Notes under the pieces: generated by a model
What the model saw: only the letters and a program-made list of their open reading frames with translations
Databases searched by the model: none
Told to the model about the DNA's origin: nothing
Shown: one piece after another, positions 1-8,267 of the stretch
Layout: the number at the start of each line of letters is the position of its first letter
How positions within the stretch are numbered: the stretch's first letter is position 1
DNA from: Allokutzneria sp. NRRL B-24872
GTDB lineage: Bacteria > Actinomycetota > Actinomycetes > Mycobacteriales > Pseudonocardiaceae
NCBI RefSeq assembly: GCF_002155965.1
Contig: NZ_MUMH01000116.1
Location: forward strand, 1 to 60,869
Length of the DNA stretch: 60,869 bases
Direction of reading: 5' to 3'
Made by a program: the position numbers and the translations under genes

Positions 1-2
1 CC

Positions 3-23
3 ATCCCCACCGTGACCGCCTGA
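3..23 (+). CDS. possible 3' end of an upstream gene
   Basis: The first bases can be read as six G/C-ending codons (Ile-Pro-Thr-Val-Thr-Ala) followed by TGA at 21-23, which would be the tail of a plus-strand gene lying mostly outside the window, convergent with the TetR gene. Six codons are too few to be sure; nothing can be said about the product. Confidence 0.2.
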   Translation: MPTVTA

Positions 24-45
24 CGTCCGCCCAGCCGTCGTGGCT

Positions 46-675
46 CTAGTGCCAGGCGGACCACTCGGCGGGGAGTGTCGCGGTGGCCAGGCGGAGTGCC
101 TGGTCGACGGTCGCGCGGAGTTGGGCGGGCTCGCAGGTGTTGCGGCGGCACGCGGTCTCCACGCCGAGGCGCGCGCTGGTGAAGACCAGGCGGACCAGCA
201 GGCGGCAGCGGATGTCCTGCTCGGGGTCGACGCACTGGCGCTCACCGATGATCACTGTCAGGCGGTCCTCGGTGGCGGCGTCGCGGCGCAGTGACGCGGC
301 GAGCAGGGTGGGGCTCTGCGCGATGAGGCCGTGCGTGGCGCTGAACCGCTCCGATCCGCCCTCCTCCTCGTAGAGCCGGTCGAGCATGGCGCTGTGCGCG
401 GCGCGCAGCGCGACCAGGGGGGCCTCGTCGGCGGGGCGCGTGGCGAGCGCGGTGATCGCGTCCTCGTCCATGGCGGAGAGCTGGCCGAGCGCCACGTCCT
501 CCTTGCCGTCGAAGTAGCGGAAGAACGTGCGCGGGGAGATCTCGACGGCGGCGGCGATCTCCTCGACCTTCGTCGCGTCGTAGCCCTTGGCGGAGAACAG
601 CTCCAGGGCGGCGTCGGTCAGCGCCGCACGGGTGCGCCGCTTCTTCCGCTCGCGCAGTCCTGGCTCGGTGGTCAC
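46..675 (-). CDS. TetR/AcrR family transcriptional regulator
   Basis: A 209-residue protein of the usual TetR length. The N-terminal helix-turn-helix covers about residues 10-60 (RAALTDAALELFSAKGYDAT, then ISPRTFFRYFDGKEDV); the C-terminal ligand-binding part is not recognisable by effector. The start is a GTG at 673-675. It is divergent from the MDR oxidoreductase gene with 99 bp between the two starts, and that interval carries a dyad plus a direct repeat, so the simplest reading is a repressor of itself and of the oxidoreductase gene. The family assignment is firm; the ligand and target are inference from position. Confidence 0.9.
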   Translation of the reverse strand: MTTEPGLRERKKRRTRAALTDAALELFSAKGYDATKVEEIAAAVEISPRTFFRYFDGKEDVALGQLSAMDEDAITALATRPADEAPLVALRAAHSAMLDRLYEEEGGSERFSATHGLIAQSPTLLAASLRRDAATEDRLTVIIGERQCVDPEQDIRCRLLVRLVFTSARLGVETACRRNTCEPAQLRATVDQALRLATATLPAEWSAWH

Positions 676-724
676 ACCCCGATTGTGCCACCTCGCAAGC
701 CGGAAGGTGTCATGGTATGTTTTT

Positions 725-753
725 TGTCAGTCGGTGACAGAATTACGGTGACA
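725..753. promoter_or_regulatory. dyad and direct repeat in the TetR/oxidoreductase promoter region
   Basis: TGTCA-gtcgg-TGACA (725-739) is an inverted repeat, and CGGTGACA occurs twice, at 732-739 and 746-753, 14 bp apart. The sites sit between the divergent TetR and oxidoreductase starts and just upstream of the AGAGGAG ribosome site at 762-768. They are the best candidates for the TetR operator; no experimental consensus is known to me. Confidence 0.45.
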
Positions 754-774
754 AGGTTTTCAGAGGAGTTCGTG

Positions 775-1785
775 ATGACGCTTCCGGAGCACGGTGTCGA
801 GATCCGCCTGGCCGCCCGCCCCGACGGCTGGCCGACGCCGGCGGACTTCGCCGTGGCCAAGGCCGAGGTGCCCGCCGTCGGCGCTGGTCAGGTGCTGGTG
901 CGCAACCTGGTGATGAGCGTCGACCCCTACATGCGCGGCCGGATGAACGACACGAAGTCCTACATCCCCGCCTTCGAACTGGGCAAGGCGCTCGAAGGCG
1001 GCGCGGTCGGCGAGGTCATCGCCTCGGAGTCGCCGGACCTGGCGGTGGGCGACGTCGTGCTGCACAGCCTTGGCTGGCGCGAGTTCGCCGTTCTGGACGC
1101 GGCGAGCGCGGTCAAGGTCGACCCGAACCTGGCTCCACTGGGTGCTTTTCTCGGCGTTCTGGGCATGCCGGGGCTGACCGCCTACGCCGGCCTGCTCAAG
1201 GCGGCTGACTTCCGCGAGGGCGACGTCGTGTTCGTCTCCGGCGCTGCGGGCGCGGTCGGCGCGCTGGTCGGGCAGATCGCCAGGCTGCGCGGGGCCTCGA
1301 AGGTGATCGGCTCGGCGGGTAGCGCGGAGAAGGTCGCGCACCTCAAGGACGACCTGGGCTTCGACGAGGCGTTCAACTACAAGGACGGCCCCGTGCGGGA
1401 GCAGCTGGAGAAGGCCGCTCCGGAGGGCATCGACGTTTACTTCGACAACGTCGGCGGCGACCACCTGGAGGCCGCGCTCGCCGTCTCCAACAAGGGCGCG
1501 CGTTTCGCGCTGTGCGGGGCGATCTCGCAGTACAACGCGACGGAGCTGACCGGCGGCCCGAACAACCTCTTCGCCGCGATCGGCAAGGGCATCAACATGC
1601 GCGGCTTCATCGTCGCGGAGTACAGCGACCTCAAGGAGCAGTTCTTCGCCGAGGTCGGCGCCTGGCTGGCCGAAGGCAAGATCGTCGCGCGCGAGACCGT
1701 GGTGGAGGGCCTGGAGAACGCGCCGACGGCCTTCATCGACCTGCTGCGCGGGGCCAACACCGGCAAGATGCTCGTCAAGCTCTGA
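775..1785 (+). CDS. NADP-dependent MDR-family oxidoreductase (leukotriene B4 dehydrogenase-like)
   Basis: Medium-chain dehydrogenase/reductase of 336 residues, the typical length of the zinc-free subgroup that reduces enones, such as leukotriene B4 12-hydroxydehydrogenase and curcumin reductase. Visible marks are the SVDPYMRGRMND motif near the N terminus, the nucleotide-binding segment VFVSGAAGAVGALVGQIA near the middle and DVYFDNVGG after it; the zinc-binding cysteines of alcohol dehydrogenases are absent. The reading frame is open much further upstream, but the ATG at 775 has an AGAGGAG site 6 bases before it and begins just where the conserved domain begins. It is probably a cytoplasmic alkenal/enone reductase controlled by the divergent TetR protein. 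The substrate cannot be told. Confidence 0.9.
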   Translation: MTLPEHGVEIRLAARPDGWPTPADFAVAKAEVPAVGAGQVLVRNLVMSVDPYMRGRMNDTKSYIPAFELGKALEGGAVGEVIASESPDLAVGDVVLHSLGWREFAVLDAASAVKVDPNLAPLGAFLGVLGMPGLTAYAGLLKAADFREGDVVFVSGAAGAVGALVGQIARLRGASKVIGSAGSAEKVAHLKDDLGFDEAFNYKDGPVREQLEKAAPEGIDVYFDNVGGDHLEAALAVSNKGARFALCGAISQYNATELTGGPNNLFAAIGKGINMRGFIVAEYSDLKEQFFAEVGAWLAEGKIVARETVVEGLENAPTAFIDLLRGANTGKMLVKL

Positions 1786-1800
1786 GCACCGCGAGCGAGA

Positions 1801-1834
1801 GCCCGGCCGTTCCCCGTGACGGTGACGGCCGGGC
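1801..1834. terminator. bidirectional terminator-like hairpin
   Basis: A perfect 10-bp stem (GCCCGGCCGT at 1801-1810 with ACGGCCGGGC at 1825-1834, 14-base loop) lies in the 60-bp gap between two convergent genes. There is no U-run, which is common for actinomycete terminators. Confidence 0.65.
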
Positions 1835-1845
1835 CTCGCGCGCGC

Positions 1846-3078
1846 TCAGGCGGTCTTGGTGATGCCGAGCTGCCAGACGTCGATGTAGCGGGCGCGGAAC
1901 CCGGCCTCGCAGTACGCGAGGTAGAACTCCCACATCCGCCGGAACGTGGAGTCGAAGCCGAGTTCGGCGACCTGCTTCCACCGCTCGGCGAAGCGCTCCT
2001 GCCACTCGCGCAGCGTCTGCGCGTAGTGCGGGCCGAGCGAACGCTGCTCCACCAGCCGCAGGCTCGTCGGCGCGAGGTTGTCCTCGATGGCGCGCAAGGA
2101 CGGCAGCAGCCCGCCGGGGAAGACGTACTTGTGAATCCACGTGTAGGTGCTGCGCGTGGCGAGCATCCGGTCGTGCGGCATCGTGATGGCCTGCAACCCG
2201 ATCCGTCCGCCGGGCACCAGCAACCGGTCCAGCGCGCCGAAGTAGATCGGCCAGTACTCACGGCCAACCGCCTCGATCATCTCCACGGACACGATCGCGT
2301 CGTAACGGCCCTCTGCGTGCCGGTAGTCGCGCAGCTGCACCTCGACCTTGTCGTTGACCCCTGCGGAGCTGATCCGCTGCTCCGCCAAGGACTTCTGCTC
2401 ACCGGACAACGTCAGCGACGTCACTTCGGCGCCGCGTTGTGCCGCCCGGATCGCCAGCTCGCCCCAGCCCGTGCCGATCTCCAGCATCCGCGTGCCCCCG
2501 CGCACCCCGGCGTAGTCGAGGATGCCGTCGATCTTGCGGCGCTGGGCCTGCGCGAGATCGGTCGAGCCCGGGGTGAACCACGCGGCCGAGTACGTCATCG
2601 TCTCGTCCAGGAACGTGGCGAACAGTTCGTTGGACAGGTCGTAGTGGCGGTGGATGTTCTCGCGCGCGCCGTCGACGGTGTTGTGCTCCTCCTGCGGCTG
2701 CTCGTGGTCCACCACGCGGCGAAACGCTTGCAGCGGCTTGGGAACGAGCGTGGCCATCCGCCGCGCGAACGGGGTCAGCAGATCGGCCAGCCGGGTGCTC
2801 GTCCAGTCCCCGGCCATGTAGGACTCGCCGAAGCCGATCTTGGAGTCCAGCCCGATCCGGTGGAAGAACGTGGTCGGCCGCAGCACCCGCATCACCGGGG
2901 AGTCCGGCCCGCCCGCGCCGAGCACTTGCCCGCCCGGCAAGTGGACCTGGACCGGCAGCGTGCGCACCGCGTGCCGGAACAGCCGCTCGGCGATGCCCGC
3001 GCGCAGCGGGCTGGGCGGGGGAGCGGCGAGCCCCGGCCAGCGGAGGATGTCGGGCCCCGGCGGATGGATCGAAGTCAC
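1846..3078 (-). CDS. cyclopropane-fatty-acyl-phospholipid synthase family methyltransferase
   Basis: A 410-residue SAM-dependent enzyme of the CFA synthase family, which transfers a methylene group to double bonds of phospholipid acyl chains at the membrane. The N-terminal lipid-binding region holds IGFGESYMAGDWTS (about residues 80-95). The catalytic domain follows with the marker HYDLSNELFATFLDETMTYS (around 145-165), the SAM motif LEIGTGWGELAIRAA (around 198-212) and VSVEMIEAVG. The start is GTG at 3076-3078 with AGGAGG upstream (3089-3094). The best guess is ordinary CFA synthase or a close relative acting on lipids. It is monocistronic, with the ABC transporter operon ending 71 bp upstream on the same strand. 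Confidence 0.9.
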   Translation of the reverse strand: MTSIHPPGPDILRWPGLAAPPPSPLRAGIAERLFRHAVRTLPVQVHLPGGQVLGAGGPDSPVMRVLRPTTFFHRIGLDSKIGFGESYMAGDWTSTRLADLLTPFARRMATLVPKPLQAFRRVVDHEQPQEEHNTVDGARENIHRHYDLSNELFATFLDETMTYSAAWFTPGSTDLAQAQRRKIDGILDYAGVRGGTRMLEIGTGWGELAIRAAQRGAEVTSLTLSGEQKSLAEQRISSAGVNDKVEVQLRDYRHAEGRYDAIVSVEMIEAVGREYWPIYFGALDRLLVPGGRIGLQAITMPHDRMLATRSTYTWIHKYVFPGGLLPSLRAIEDNLAPTSLRLVEQRSLGPHYAQTLREWQERFAERWKQVAELGFDSTFRRMWEFYLAYCEAGFRARYIDVWQLGITKTA

Positions 3079-3149
3079 AGCGCGCCTCCTCGGTGCTGTT
3101 CTCCTTGGCTAGGGAAGGCCATCCTGCACCGCCGGGGCCGATTCGGCAG

Positions 3150-3887
3150 CTACAACCGCCCCGCCTGGATGATTCGTGACAGAAACTGTTGCGTACGAGG
3201 GTGTTCCGGGGCTTCCAGGATCTGGGACGGTGGCCCGGACTCGATCAGCGCGCCGCCGTCGAGGAAGCAGACGCGATCGGCGACCTGCTTGGCGAAGCCC
3301 ATTTCGTGCGTCGCCATCAGCAACGTCGTCCCGCTCGCGGCCAGCTCCCGCACCAACGTCAGCACCTCGCCGACCAGTTCCGGGTCGAGCGCGCTGGTGA
3401 TCTCGTCCAGCAGCAACAGCTTCGGGTCGTAAGCCAGGGCGCGCGCGATCGCCACGCGCTGTTGCTGACCGCCGGAGAGCCGGTCGGGGTAGGACTTCGC
3501 CTTCTCTTCGAGACCGACCTTCGCCAGCAGCTCCAGTGCGCGCTCGCGGGCCTGCTCCTCGGGCACCTTGTGCACGACCTTCGGTGCGAGCATCACGTTG
3601 TCGAGCACGTTCAGGTGCGGGAACAGGTTGAACGCCTGGAACACGATGCCCATGCCGCGCCGCGCGTGGTCGGGGTTCGTGCGCGGATCGGAGATGTCGA
3701 CGCCGTCCAGCACGATCCGGCCGTCGTCGATGTCCTCCAACAGGTTCACGCATTTGAGCAACGTGGACTTGCCCGAGCCGGAGGAGCCGATCAGCACGAC
3801 CACCTCGTGCTCGGCGACGTCCAGGTCGACGCCGTCGAGCACCAGGTGCGTGCCGTAGCGCTTCACCAGGTTGCGGACCTCAAGCAC
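3150..3887 (-). CDS. polar amino acid ABC transporter, ATP-binding protein
   Basis: A 245-residue ATPase of the GlnQ/ArtP type that powers import of polar amino acids. Walker A is GSSGSGKST (about residues 34-42), the Q-loop is FQAFNLFPH, the ABC signature is LSGGQQQRV (around 139-147) and Walker B is LLLLDEITSALDPE, followed by the switch histidine in MATHEMGFA. The start is a GTG overlapping the end of the permease gene by 8 bases, so the two are translationally coupled. It is the last gene of a three-gene operon. Family and role are secure; the amino acid carried is not known. Confidence 0.93.
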   Translation of the reverse strand: MLEVRNLVKRYGTHLVLDGVDLDVAEHEVVVLIGSSGSGKSTLLKCVNLLEDIDDGRIVLDGVDISDPRTNPDHARRGMGIVFQAFNLFPHLNVLDNVMLAPKVVHKVPEEQARERALELLAKVGLEEKAKSYPDRLSGGQQQRVAIARALAYDPKLLLLDEITSALDPELVGEVLTLVRELAASGTTLLMATHEMGFAKQVADRVCFLDGGALIESGPPSQILEAPEHPRTQQFLSRIIQAGRL

Positions 3888-4728
3888 CGGGGCCTCCCGC
3901 GTTCTGCCGCCGCGCCGCGCGCCGGGAAGCCCAGTCCGCCAACCGGCTGGAGGGCACCGCGAGCAGCACGAAGAGCAACCCCGCCACCACGTACGGGGTG
4001 AAGTTGTAGGACGTCGCCGACTCGATCTGCGCCGCGCGAACCGCGTCCACCGCGCCGAGCACGGAGATCAGCCCGCAGTCCTTCTGGAACGCCACGAAGT
4101 CGTTGAGCAGTGGTGGGAGCACGCGCCGGACCGCCTGCGGCATCACCACGATGCGCATCGTCTGCGCGTGGGTCAGCCCGAGCGAGCGCGCCGACGCCAG
4201 CTGCGAGGGGTGGATCGACTCGATGCCCGCGCGGAAGACCTCGGCCACGTAGGCGGAGTAGACCAGCACGAGCGCGATCGAGCCCAGCACGACCGGGTCG
4301 TTGGGGATGCCGCCCAGCCTCAGGCCAGGAAGGCCGAAACCGATGAGGTACAGGCAGATGATCAGCGGCAGCCCTCGGAACAGGTCCACGTAGGCGGTCG
4401 CGAGCGCGCGCAACGGGAACCACACCGGCCCGCGCAGCGTGCGCAGGGCGGCGATCGCCAGGCCGATGACCAGGATCAGGATTCCGCACACGACGAGCAC
4501 GCGGACGTTGAGCCACAGCCCGTCCAGCAGCGCCGGGAACGACTTCTTGGCCGTCTCCCAGTCGAAGAAGGAGTCCTGGACCCTGGGCCAGCCCGGCGCG
4601 TTGGTGATCGTCAACCAGGCCGCGACCGCGAAGACCACAGTGGAGGCGAACGCGACCACTGTGGACCTTCGTGCGCGGGAACGCTTGTACGCCAAGCGCT
4701 CCAGGTGGAGTTGGCTGGGCGCGCTCAC
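3880..4728 (-). CDS. polar amino acid ABC transporter, permease
   Basis: Inner-membrane permease of the HisM/GlnP class, 282 residues from the GTG at 4726-4728. I chose this start because it forms a GTGA overlap with the stop codon of the binding-protein gene (4725-4727); a longer reading from 4764 would run deep into that gene. Several hydrophobic segments are visible, starting with TVVAFASTVVFAVAAWL, and the EAA-like loop that docks the ATPase is present (EVFRAGIESIHPSQLASARSLGLTHAQTM). The long cytoplasmic front with RLAYKRSRARR before the first helix is common in actinobacterial members. Confidence 0.9.
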   Translation of the reverse strand: MSAPSQLHLERLAYKRSRARRSTVVAFASTVVFAVAAWLTITNAPGWPRVQDSFFDWETAKKSFPALLDGLWLNVRVLVVCGILILVIGLAIAALRTLRGPVWFPLRALATAYVDLFRGLPLIICLYLIGFGLPGLRLGGIPNDPVVLGSIALVLVYSAYVAEVFRAGIESIHPSQLASARSLGLTHAQTMRIVVMPQAVRRVLPPLLNDFVAFQKDCGLISVLGAVDAVRAAQIESATSYNFTPYVVAGLLFVLLAVPSSRLADWASRRAARRQNAGGPGA

Positions 4729-5597
4729 GTCAGCTTCGGCGCCTTGCCCGCTTCGGCCAGCCACTGCTTCTCCGCCTGCGTCAGCGTCCCGTCCGCGCGC
4801 AGCGCGTCCACGGCCGCCGAGACGCAGCGCGTCAGCGAACTGCCCTTGTCCAGCACGATGCCGAACTGCTCGGCCTTGCCGCCGCTCGCGGGCAGTTGGC
4901 CGACGATCGCCGCGTCCGTCAGCTCAGCCGAGGTGATGTAGAACGCCGTCGCCAGGTCGACCACGATCGCCTGCACCTGGTTGTTGCGCAGCGCCTGCTT
5001 CGCGTCGTCGTTGTTGTTGTAGACCGCGACCTGCTGCGTCGGCTGCACCTGCTTCGCCGCCGCGTCGTAGCTCGTCGTGCCGACCTGCGCGCCGAGCTTG
5101 AACTCCTTGAGCGCCGCGACCGTCGTCGCCTTCGCCGCGGGGGAGGACTTGAACGCGACGACGGCCTGCGTCACGTCGTAGTACGGGGTGGAGAAGTCAA
5201 CGGCCTTGCGGCGGTCCTCGGTGATCGAGAACTCGTTCAGGTTGGCGTCGAAGGACTTCGGCCCCGGCTGGATCGCGGCGTTGAACGGCACGCGCACCCA
5301 GTCCACCTCGGCCTTGGCGTAGCCCAGCTTCCCGGCGACCGCGTAGGCCACGGCCGACTCGAACCCCTTGCCGTTGCTCGGGTCGTCGCCGGAGAACCAC
5401 GGCTCGTACACCGGCTGGTCCGTGCCGAAGGTGAACTTGCCCGGGGTTCTCGTCTTCAACGCCGCCTTGGCGCAGTCCCCGGCCCCCGCGGTGGCGGGAC
5501 CTCCGGCAGCGGGACCCTGCTCCTCGACCGGAGCACACCCCGCCGCCACGACGAGCACGGCGGCGAACAACGCAGTGACAGCACGCATGCCCCGCAT
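4725..5597 (-). CDS. polar amino acid ABC transporter, substrate-binding lipoprotein
   Basis: A 290-residue extracytoplasmic solute-binding protein of family 3. The N terminus is a lipoprotein signal (MRGMRAVTALFAAVLVV, then AAGC with Cys21 as the probable lipidated residue), followed by a flexible Gly/Pro-rich linker. The mature domain shows GKFTFGTDQPVYEPW, the region FDANLNEFSITEDRRKAVDFSTPYYDVTQAV and LGAQVGTTSYDAA typical of the family. A second ATG at 5588 is an equally possible start. First gene of the importer operon; the nine-unit palindrome array lies in its upstream region (5688-5940). Confidence 0.92.
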   Translation of the reverse strand: MRGMRAVTALFAAVLVVAAGCAPVEEQGPAAGGPATAGAGDCAKAALKTRTPGKFTFGTDQPVYEPWFSGDDPSNGKGFESAVAYAVAGKLGYAKAEVDWVRVPFNAAIQPGPKSFDANLNEFSITEDRRKAVDFSTPYYDVTQAVVAFKSSPAAKATTVAALKEFKLGAQVGTTSYDAAAKQVQPTQQVAVYNNNDDAKQALRNNQVQAIVVDLATAFYITSAELTDAAIVGQLPASGGKAEQFGIVLDKGSSLTRCVSAAVDALRADGTLTQAEKQWLAEAGKAPKLT

Positions 5598-5687
5598 CTT
5601 CCCCCATCACCGTCTCCCCGACCCACGATGCGGGACGTTCAGGCAACCACCCCTCCGCCAATGCCGCGTTTGTGTGGTTGAACGTGC

Positions 5688-5940
5688 TGAATGAGTCATT
5701 CGGGTACTTGAACTCCCTCAATGACTCATTCAGTCCGTTCAACCACCTCAATGAGTCATTCAGGGAGTTCGGCGGCTCCCAGTGAACGGCTCGTTTGGTG
5801 CGTTGGGAGCCCTGAACGACCCGTTCAGCTCGCTCCGAACGACCCGTTCAGTGCGTTCAAGTACCCGAACGACCCGTTCAGTGCGTCGGCGGTCCTGAAC
5901 GGGTCGTTTGGTGCGTTCAAGTACCTGAAGGGGTCGTTCA
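5688..5940. repeat. array 1: nine 15-bp palindromic units at about 30-bp period
   Basis: Nine imperfect palindromes begin at 5688, 5718, 5748, 5783, 5813, 5836, 5866, 5896 and 5926. Units 1-3 are TSAATGASTCATTCR; units 4-9 are of the TGAACGNCYCGTTCA or TGAACGGGTCGTTYR kind. Spacings are 30, 30, 35, 30, 23, 30, 30, 30. Spacers are semi-conserved (GTGCGTTCAAGTAC recurs). The last unit contains the TGA stop of the antiporter gene, and the array lies between that gene and the binding-protein gene, both on the minus strand. Because 30 is a multiple of three, every frame encodes a 10-residue repeat such as NDPFSAFKYP, but there is no good reason to call it a gene. The same architecture recurs at 39329-39591. 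Confidence 0.9.
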
Positions 5941-7128
5941 GGACTCGGCGCCGGCTAGGCGGCGTTGGCGGAGGGACCACGCCCAGCGGGCCATGGGTTC
6001 GACGACGCGCGCGGCGACGGGGCCGAAGACGGCCATGAGCAGGACGTAGGCGGTGGCCAACGGAGCCAGGCCCTGGTCGACGGCGCCGCTGGCGACGGCG
6101 AGGCCGGCGATGACGATGGAGAACTCACCGCGTGCCACCAGGGCGGCTCCGGCGCGGAGGCGGCCGAGGCGGGCGATGCCCTGGAGCTTGGCGGCGAACC
6201 AGCCGGTGAGCATCTTCGTGGCGGTGGTGACCAGGGCCAGCGCGATCGCGACGCCGAGCACGGGCGGGATGGCCTTCGGATCGGTGTTGAGGCCGAACAC
6301 GACGAAGAAGACCGCCGCGAAGAGGTCGCGCAGCGGTTCGAGCATCCGCGTGGCGTTCTCCGCGGTGGAGCCGGAGATCGCGATGCCGAGCAGGAACGCG
6401 CCGACCGCCGCGGAGACCTGCAACTGCGAAGCGACGCCCGCGACGAGCAGTGCGGCGCCGAGGACGCGGAGCAGGAAGACCTCGGGCTCGGGCGAGTCGA
6501 CCAGAGCGGAGACGAAGCGGCCGAAGCGCAGCGCCACCACGAGGACCACGGTCACGGTGACGAGCGCGATGCCGACGGTGGTGAGTCCGCCGACGAAGCT
6601 CACCCCGGCCAGCAGCGCGGTCAGGATCGGCAGGTACACGGCCATCGCGAGGTCCTCGAAGACCAGGACCGACAGGATGACCGGGGTCTCCCGGTTACCG
6701 AGTCGGCCCAGGTCGCCGAGCACCTTGGCGACGATGCCGGAGGAGGAGATGTAGGTGACGCCCGCCATGACGAGCGCGCCGACCGGGCCCCAGCCCAGCA
6801 TCAGCGCCACCACCGCGCCGGGCAGCGCGTTGAGCACGAGGTCGATCAGCCCGGCCGACCACGACCGGCGCAGACCGGTGACCAGCTCGGCGGCCGAGTA
6901 CTCCAGGCCCAGTAAGAGCAGCAGCAGGACGACGCCCAGCTCCGCGGACAGCTCGGTGAAGCCCTCGATGCCGTCCAGCGGCAGCACGCCGCCGTGGCCG
7001 AAGGCCAGCCCGCCGATCAGGTAGAGGGGGATGGGCGAGATCCCGATCTTCCACGCCAGCCTGCCGAGCAGGCCGAGGCCGAAGAACACGGCGCCCAGTT
7101 CGATGAGGGACAGCGCGACGTTGTGCAT
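5938..7128 (-). CDS. CPA2-family cation:proton antiporter (KhtU/KefB-like)
   Basis: An integral membrane protein of 396 residues with about 12 hydrophobic segments, belonging to the Na+/H+ or K+/H+ exchanger domain family (CPA2). Marks include SPIPLYLIGGLAFGHGG, ELGVVLLLLLLGLEYS and VFEDLAMAVYLPILTALLAG (the ED pair is typical of CPA2), and LVARGEFSIVIAGLA near the end. The ATG at 7126-7128 starts exactly at the first membrane helix; the longer reading overlaps the upstream gene and is rejected. It lacks the C-terminal RCK/TrkA-N domain of KefB/KefC; the upstream gene supplies a separate TrkA-C-like subunit, as in the Bacillus KhtT-KhtU pair. The ion is inferred, not shown. Confidence 0.9.
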   Translation of the reverse strand: MHNVALSLIELGAVFFGLGLLGRLAWKIGISPIPLYLIGGLAFGHGGVLPLDGIEGFTELSAELGVVLLLLLLGLEYSAAELVTGLRRSWSAGLIDLVLNALPGAVVALMLGWGPVGALVMAGVTYISSSGIVAKVLGDLGRLGNRETPVILSVLVFEDLAMAVYLPILTALLAGVSFVGGLTTVGIALVTVTVVLVVALRFGRFVSALVDSPEPEVFLLRVLGAALLVAGVASQLQVSAAVGAFLLGIAISGSTAENATRMLEPLRDLFAAVFFVVFGLNTDPKAIPPVLGVAIALALVTTATKMLTGWFAAKLQGIARLGRLRAGAALVARGEFSIVIAGLAVASGAVDQGLAPLATAYVLLMAVFGPVAARVVEPMARWAWSLRQRRLAGAES

Positions 7129-7138
7129 GCGGCCCCTC

Positions 7139-7621
7139 TCAGCCCCTGTCCAGCCGCTCGGCGGCCTTGCTGATCCCGTCCGGGGTACCCACCACGACGA
7201 GCAGGTCACCGCCGACGAAGCGGAAGTCGGGCGTTGGCGAGGGGTGGGCCGCCGCCGCGCGCATCACCGCGACGACGGAGACGCCGGTGCGGGTGCGCAG
7301 CTCGGTGTCGCCGAGCGTGCCGCCGTCGAAGCGCGAGCCCGGCGTGATCGGCAGCTGCGCGGTGGAGATGCCGCTGACCTCGGCGTGCTGCCGCTCCAGG
7401 TGGTTGACCAGCTGCGGGGCGCCGAGCAGGCTCGCCAGCGTGCTGATCTCCTCGGGGACCAGCGGTATGGACGCCACGCACGCGTCCGGGTCGTCGGTCT
7501 TGGAGACGATCAGCTCGTGCCGACCGTCGCGGTAGCTCACGATCCCGATCCGGCGACCGGAACGGGTCTGGAAGTCCTGGCGGGTGCCGATCCCCGGAAG
7601 CGGCGTCACCTCGACATGCAC
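7139..7621 (-). CDS. TrkA-C domain regulatory subunit of the antiporter (KhtT-like)
   Basis: A small soluble protein of about 160 residues. The C-terminal half (GVSVVAVMRAAAAHPSPTP ... GGDLLVVVGTPDGISKAAERL) is a TrkA-C/RCK_C ligand-binding fold; the N-terminal half (TPLPGIGTRQDFQTRSGRRIGIVSYRDGRHELIV) matches the KhtT-like group. It lies 10 bp upstream of the antiporter gene on the same strand, so the two should form one channel-gating unit. Two GTG codons (7628-7630 and 7619-7621) are possible starts; the inner one has GGGTGG 5 bases ahead and is preferred. Confidence 0.82.
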   Translation of the reverse strand: MHVEVTPLPGIGTRQDFQTRSGRRIGIVSYRDGRHELIVSKTDDPDACVASIPLVPEEISTLASLLGAPQLVNHLERQHAEVSGISTAQLPITPGSRFDGGTLGDTELRTRTGVSVVAVMRAAAAHPSPTPDFRFVGGDLLVVVGTPDGISKAAERLDRG

Positions 7622-7646
7622 GGAGACCACCCTAACAATTGCGTGC

Positions 7647-8195
7647 TCAACAGTCCGGTTCGCCCGAATCCGGGGGCAGGGCCGGGATGTCGGCGCGGTG
7701 CAGGCTCAGCAGCAACGTGTAGGCCAGCCCGCCCTCCTCGTCGGGCAGCGTGCCCTGCTCGGCCCACTCGCCGAGCCGTTCGGCCAGCTCAGCGGCGCGC
7801 TCCGGGGTGATCCGCAGGTGACGCAGCCGCGTCGTGGACGGCTCGCCCGGCAGCAGCTCGGCGAGCGCGGTGCTGATCATCACGCGGGTGCCCGCGCCCG
7901 GCTCGGCGTCCGGGCTCACGACGAGGCCGCTGCCGACCGGCTCGTAGTACTGCTCGGTCCCGCCCCGGACGCGCCGCGTGCTCGCCACGCGCACCAGGCC
8001 CGCCTCCTGGAGCACGCCCGCGTGGTAGCCGACCGTGCCCTTGGTCGAGCCCAGCGCCGCTGCCAGCTGCGCGAGCGTCGCCGGGCGCTGCCGCAGGGTG
8101 ATCACCATGCGATGCCGCAGCGGGTGACCGAGCGCCTTGAACTGCTCGGGCGTGCTCAGCACGACAGGTCTGCTCGCCGAGGGGCTGGTCTCCAC
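7647..8195 (-). CDS. ArsR-like winged-helix transcriptional regulator
   Basis: A 182-residue protein with an N-terminal winged helix (about residues 14-75: EQFKALGHPLRHRMVITLRQ, then LAAALGSTKGTVGYHAGVLQEAGLV) like HTH_20/ArsR proteins, followed by an uncharacterised C-terminal part of about 100 residues. No metal-binding CxC motif is seen in the recognition helix, so a metal sensor is unlikely. The frame runs far upstream, but the GTG at 8193-8195 is the first start before the domain and leaves 72 bp to the divergent O-methyltransferase gene. Its target may be that gene. Confidence 0.8.
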   Translation of the reverse strand: METSPSASRPVVLSTPEQFKALGHPLRHRMVITLRQRPATLAQLAAALGSTKGTVGYHAGVLQEAGLVRVASTRRVRGGTEQYYEPVGSGLVVSPDAEPGAGTRVMISTALAELLPGEPSTTRLRHLRITPERAAELAERLGEWAEQGTLPDEEGGLAYTLLLSLHRADIPALPPDSGEPDC

Positions 8196-8267
8196 CCGAA
8201 CAGCCTGGCACAGGACACGCCGAAAGCGTCTAGGATGGTCGACACTTACCGCCTTGGGAGGACATCC

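Noticed and set aside
1816-3432. 538-codon plus-strand frame opposite the CFA synthase gene
   Set aside because: Antisense shadow; the minus-strand frame has the SAM and CFA motifs.
5688-5940. CRISPR array
   Set aside because: Units are 15 bp with a class change inside the array, spacers are 8-20 bp and partly identical, and there are no cas genes.
5721-5985. Short repeat-encoded peptide (NDPFSAFKYP type) as a gene in array 1
   Set aside because: Periodicity of 30 bases gives a decapeptide repeat in every frame and on both strands; no ribosome site or codon bias supports translation. The DNA palindromes explain the pattern better.
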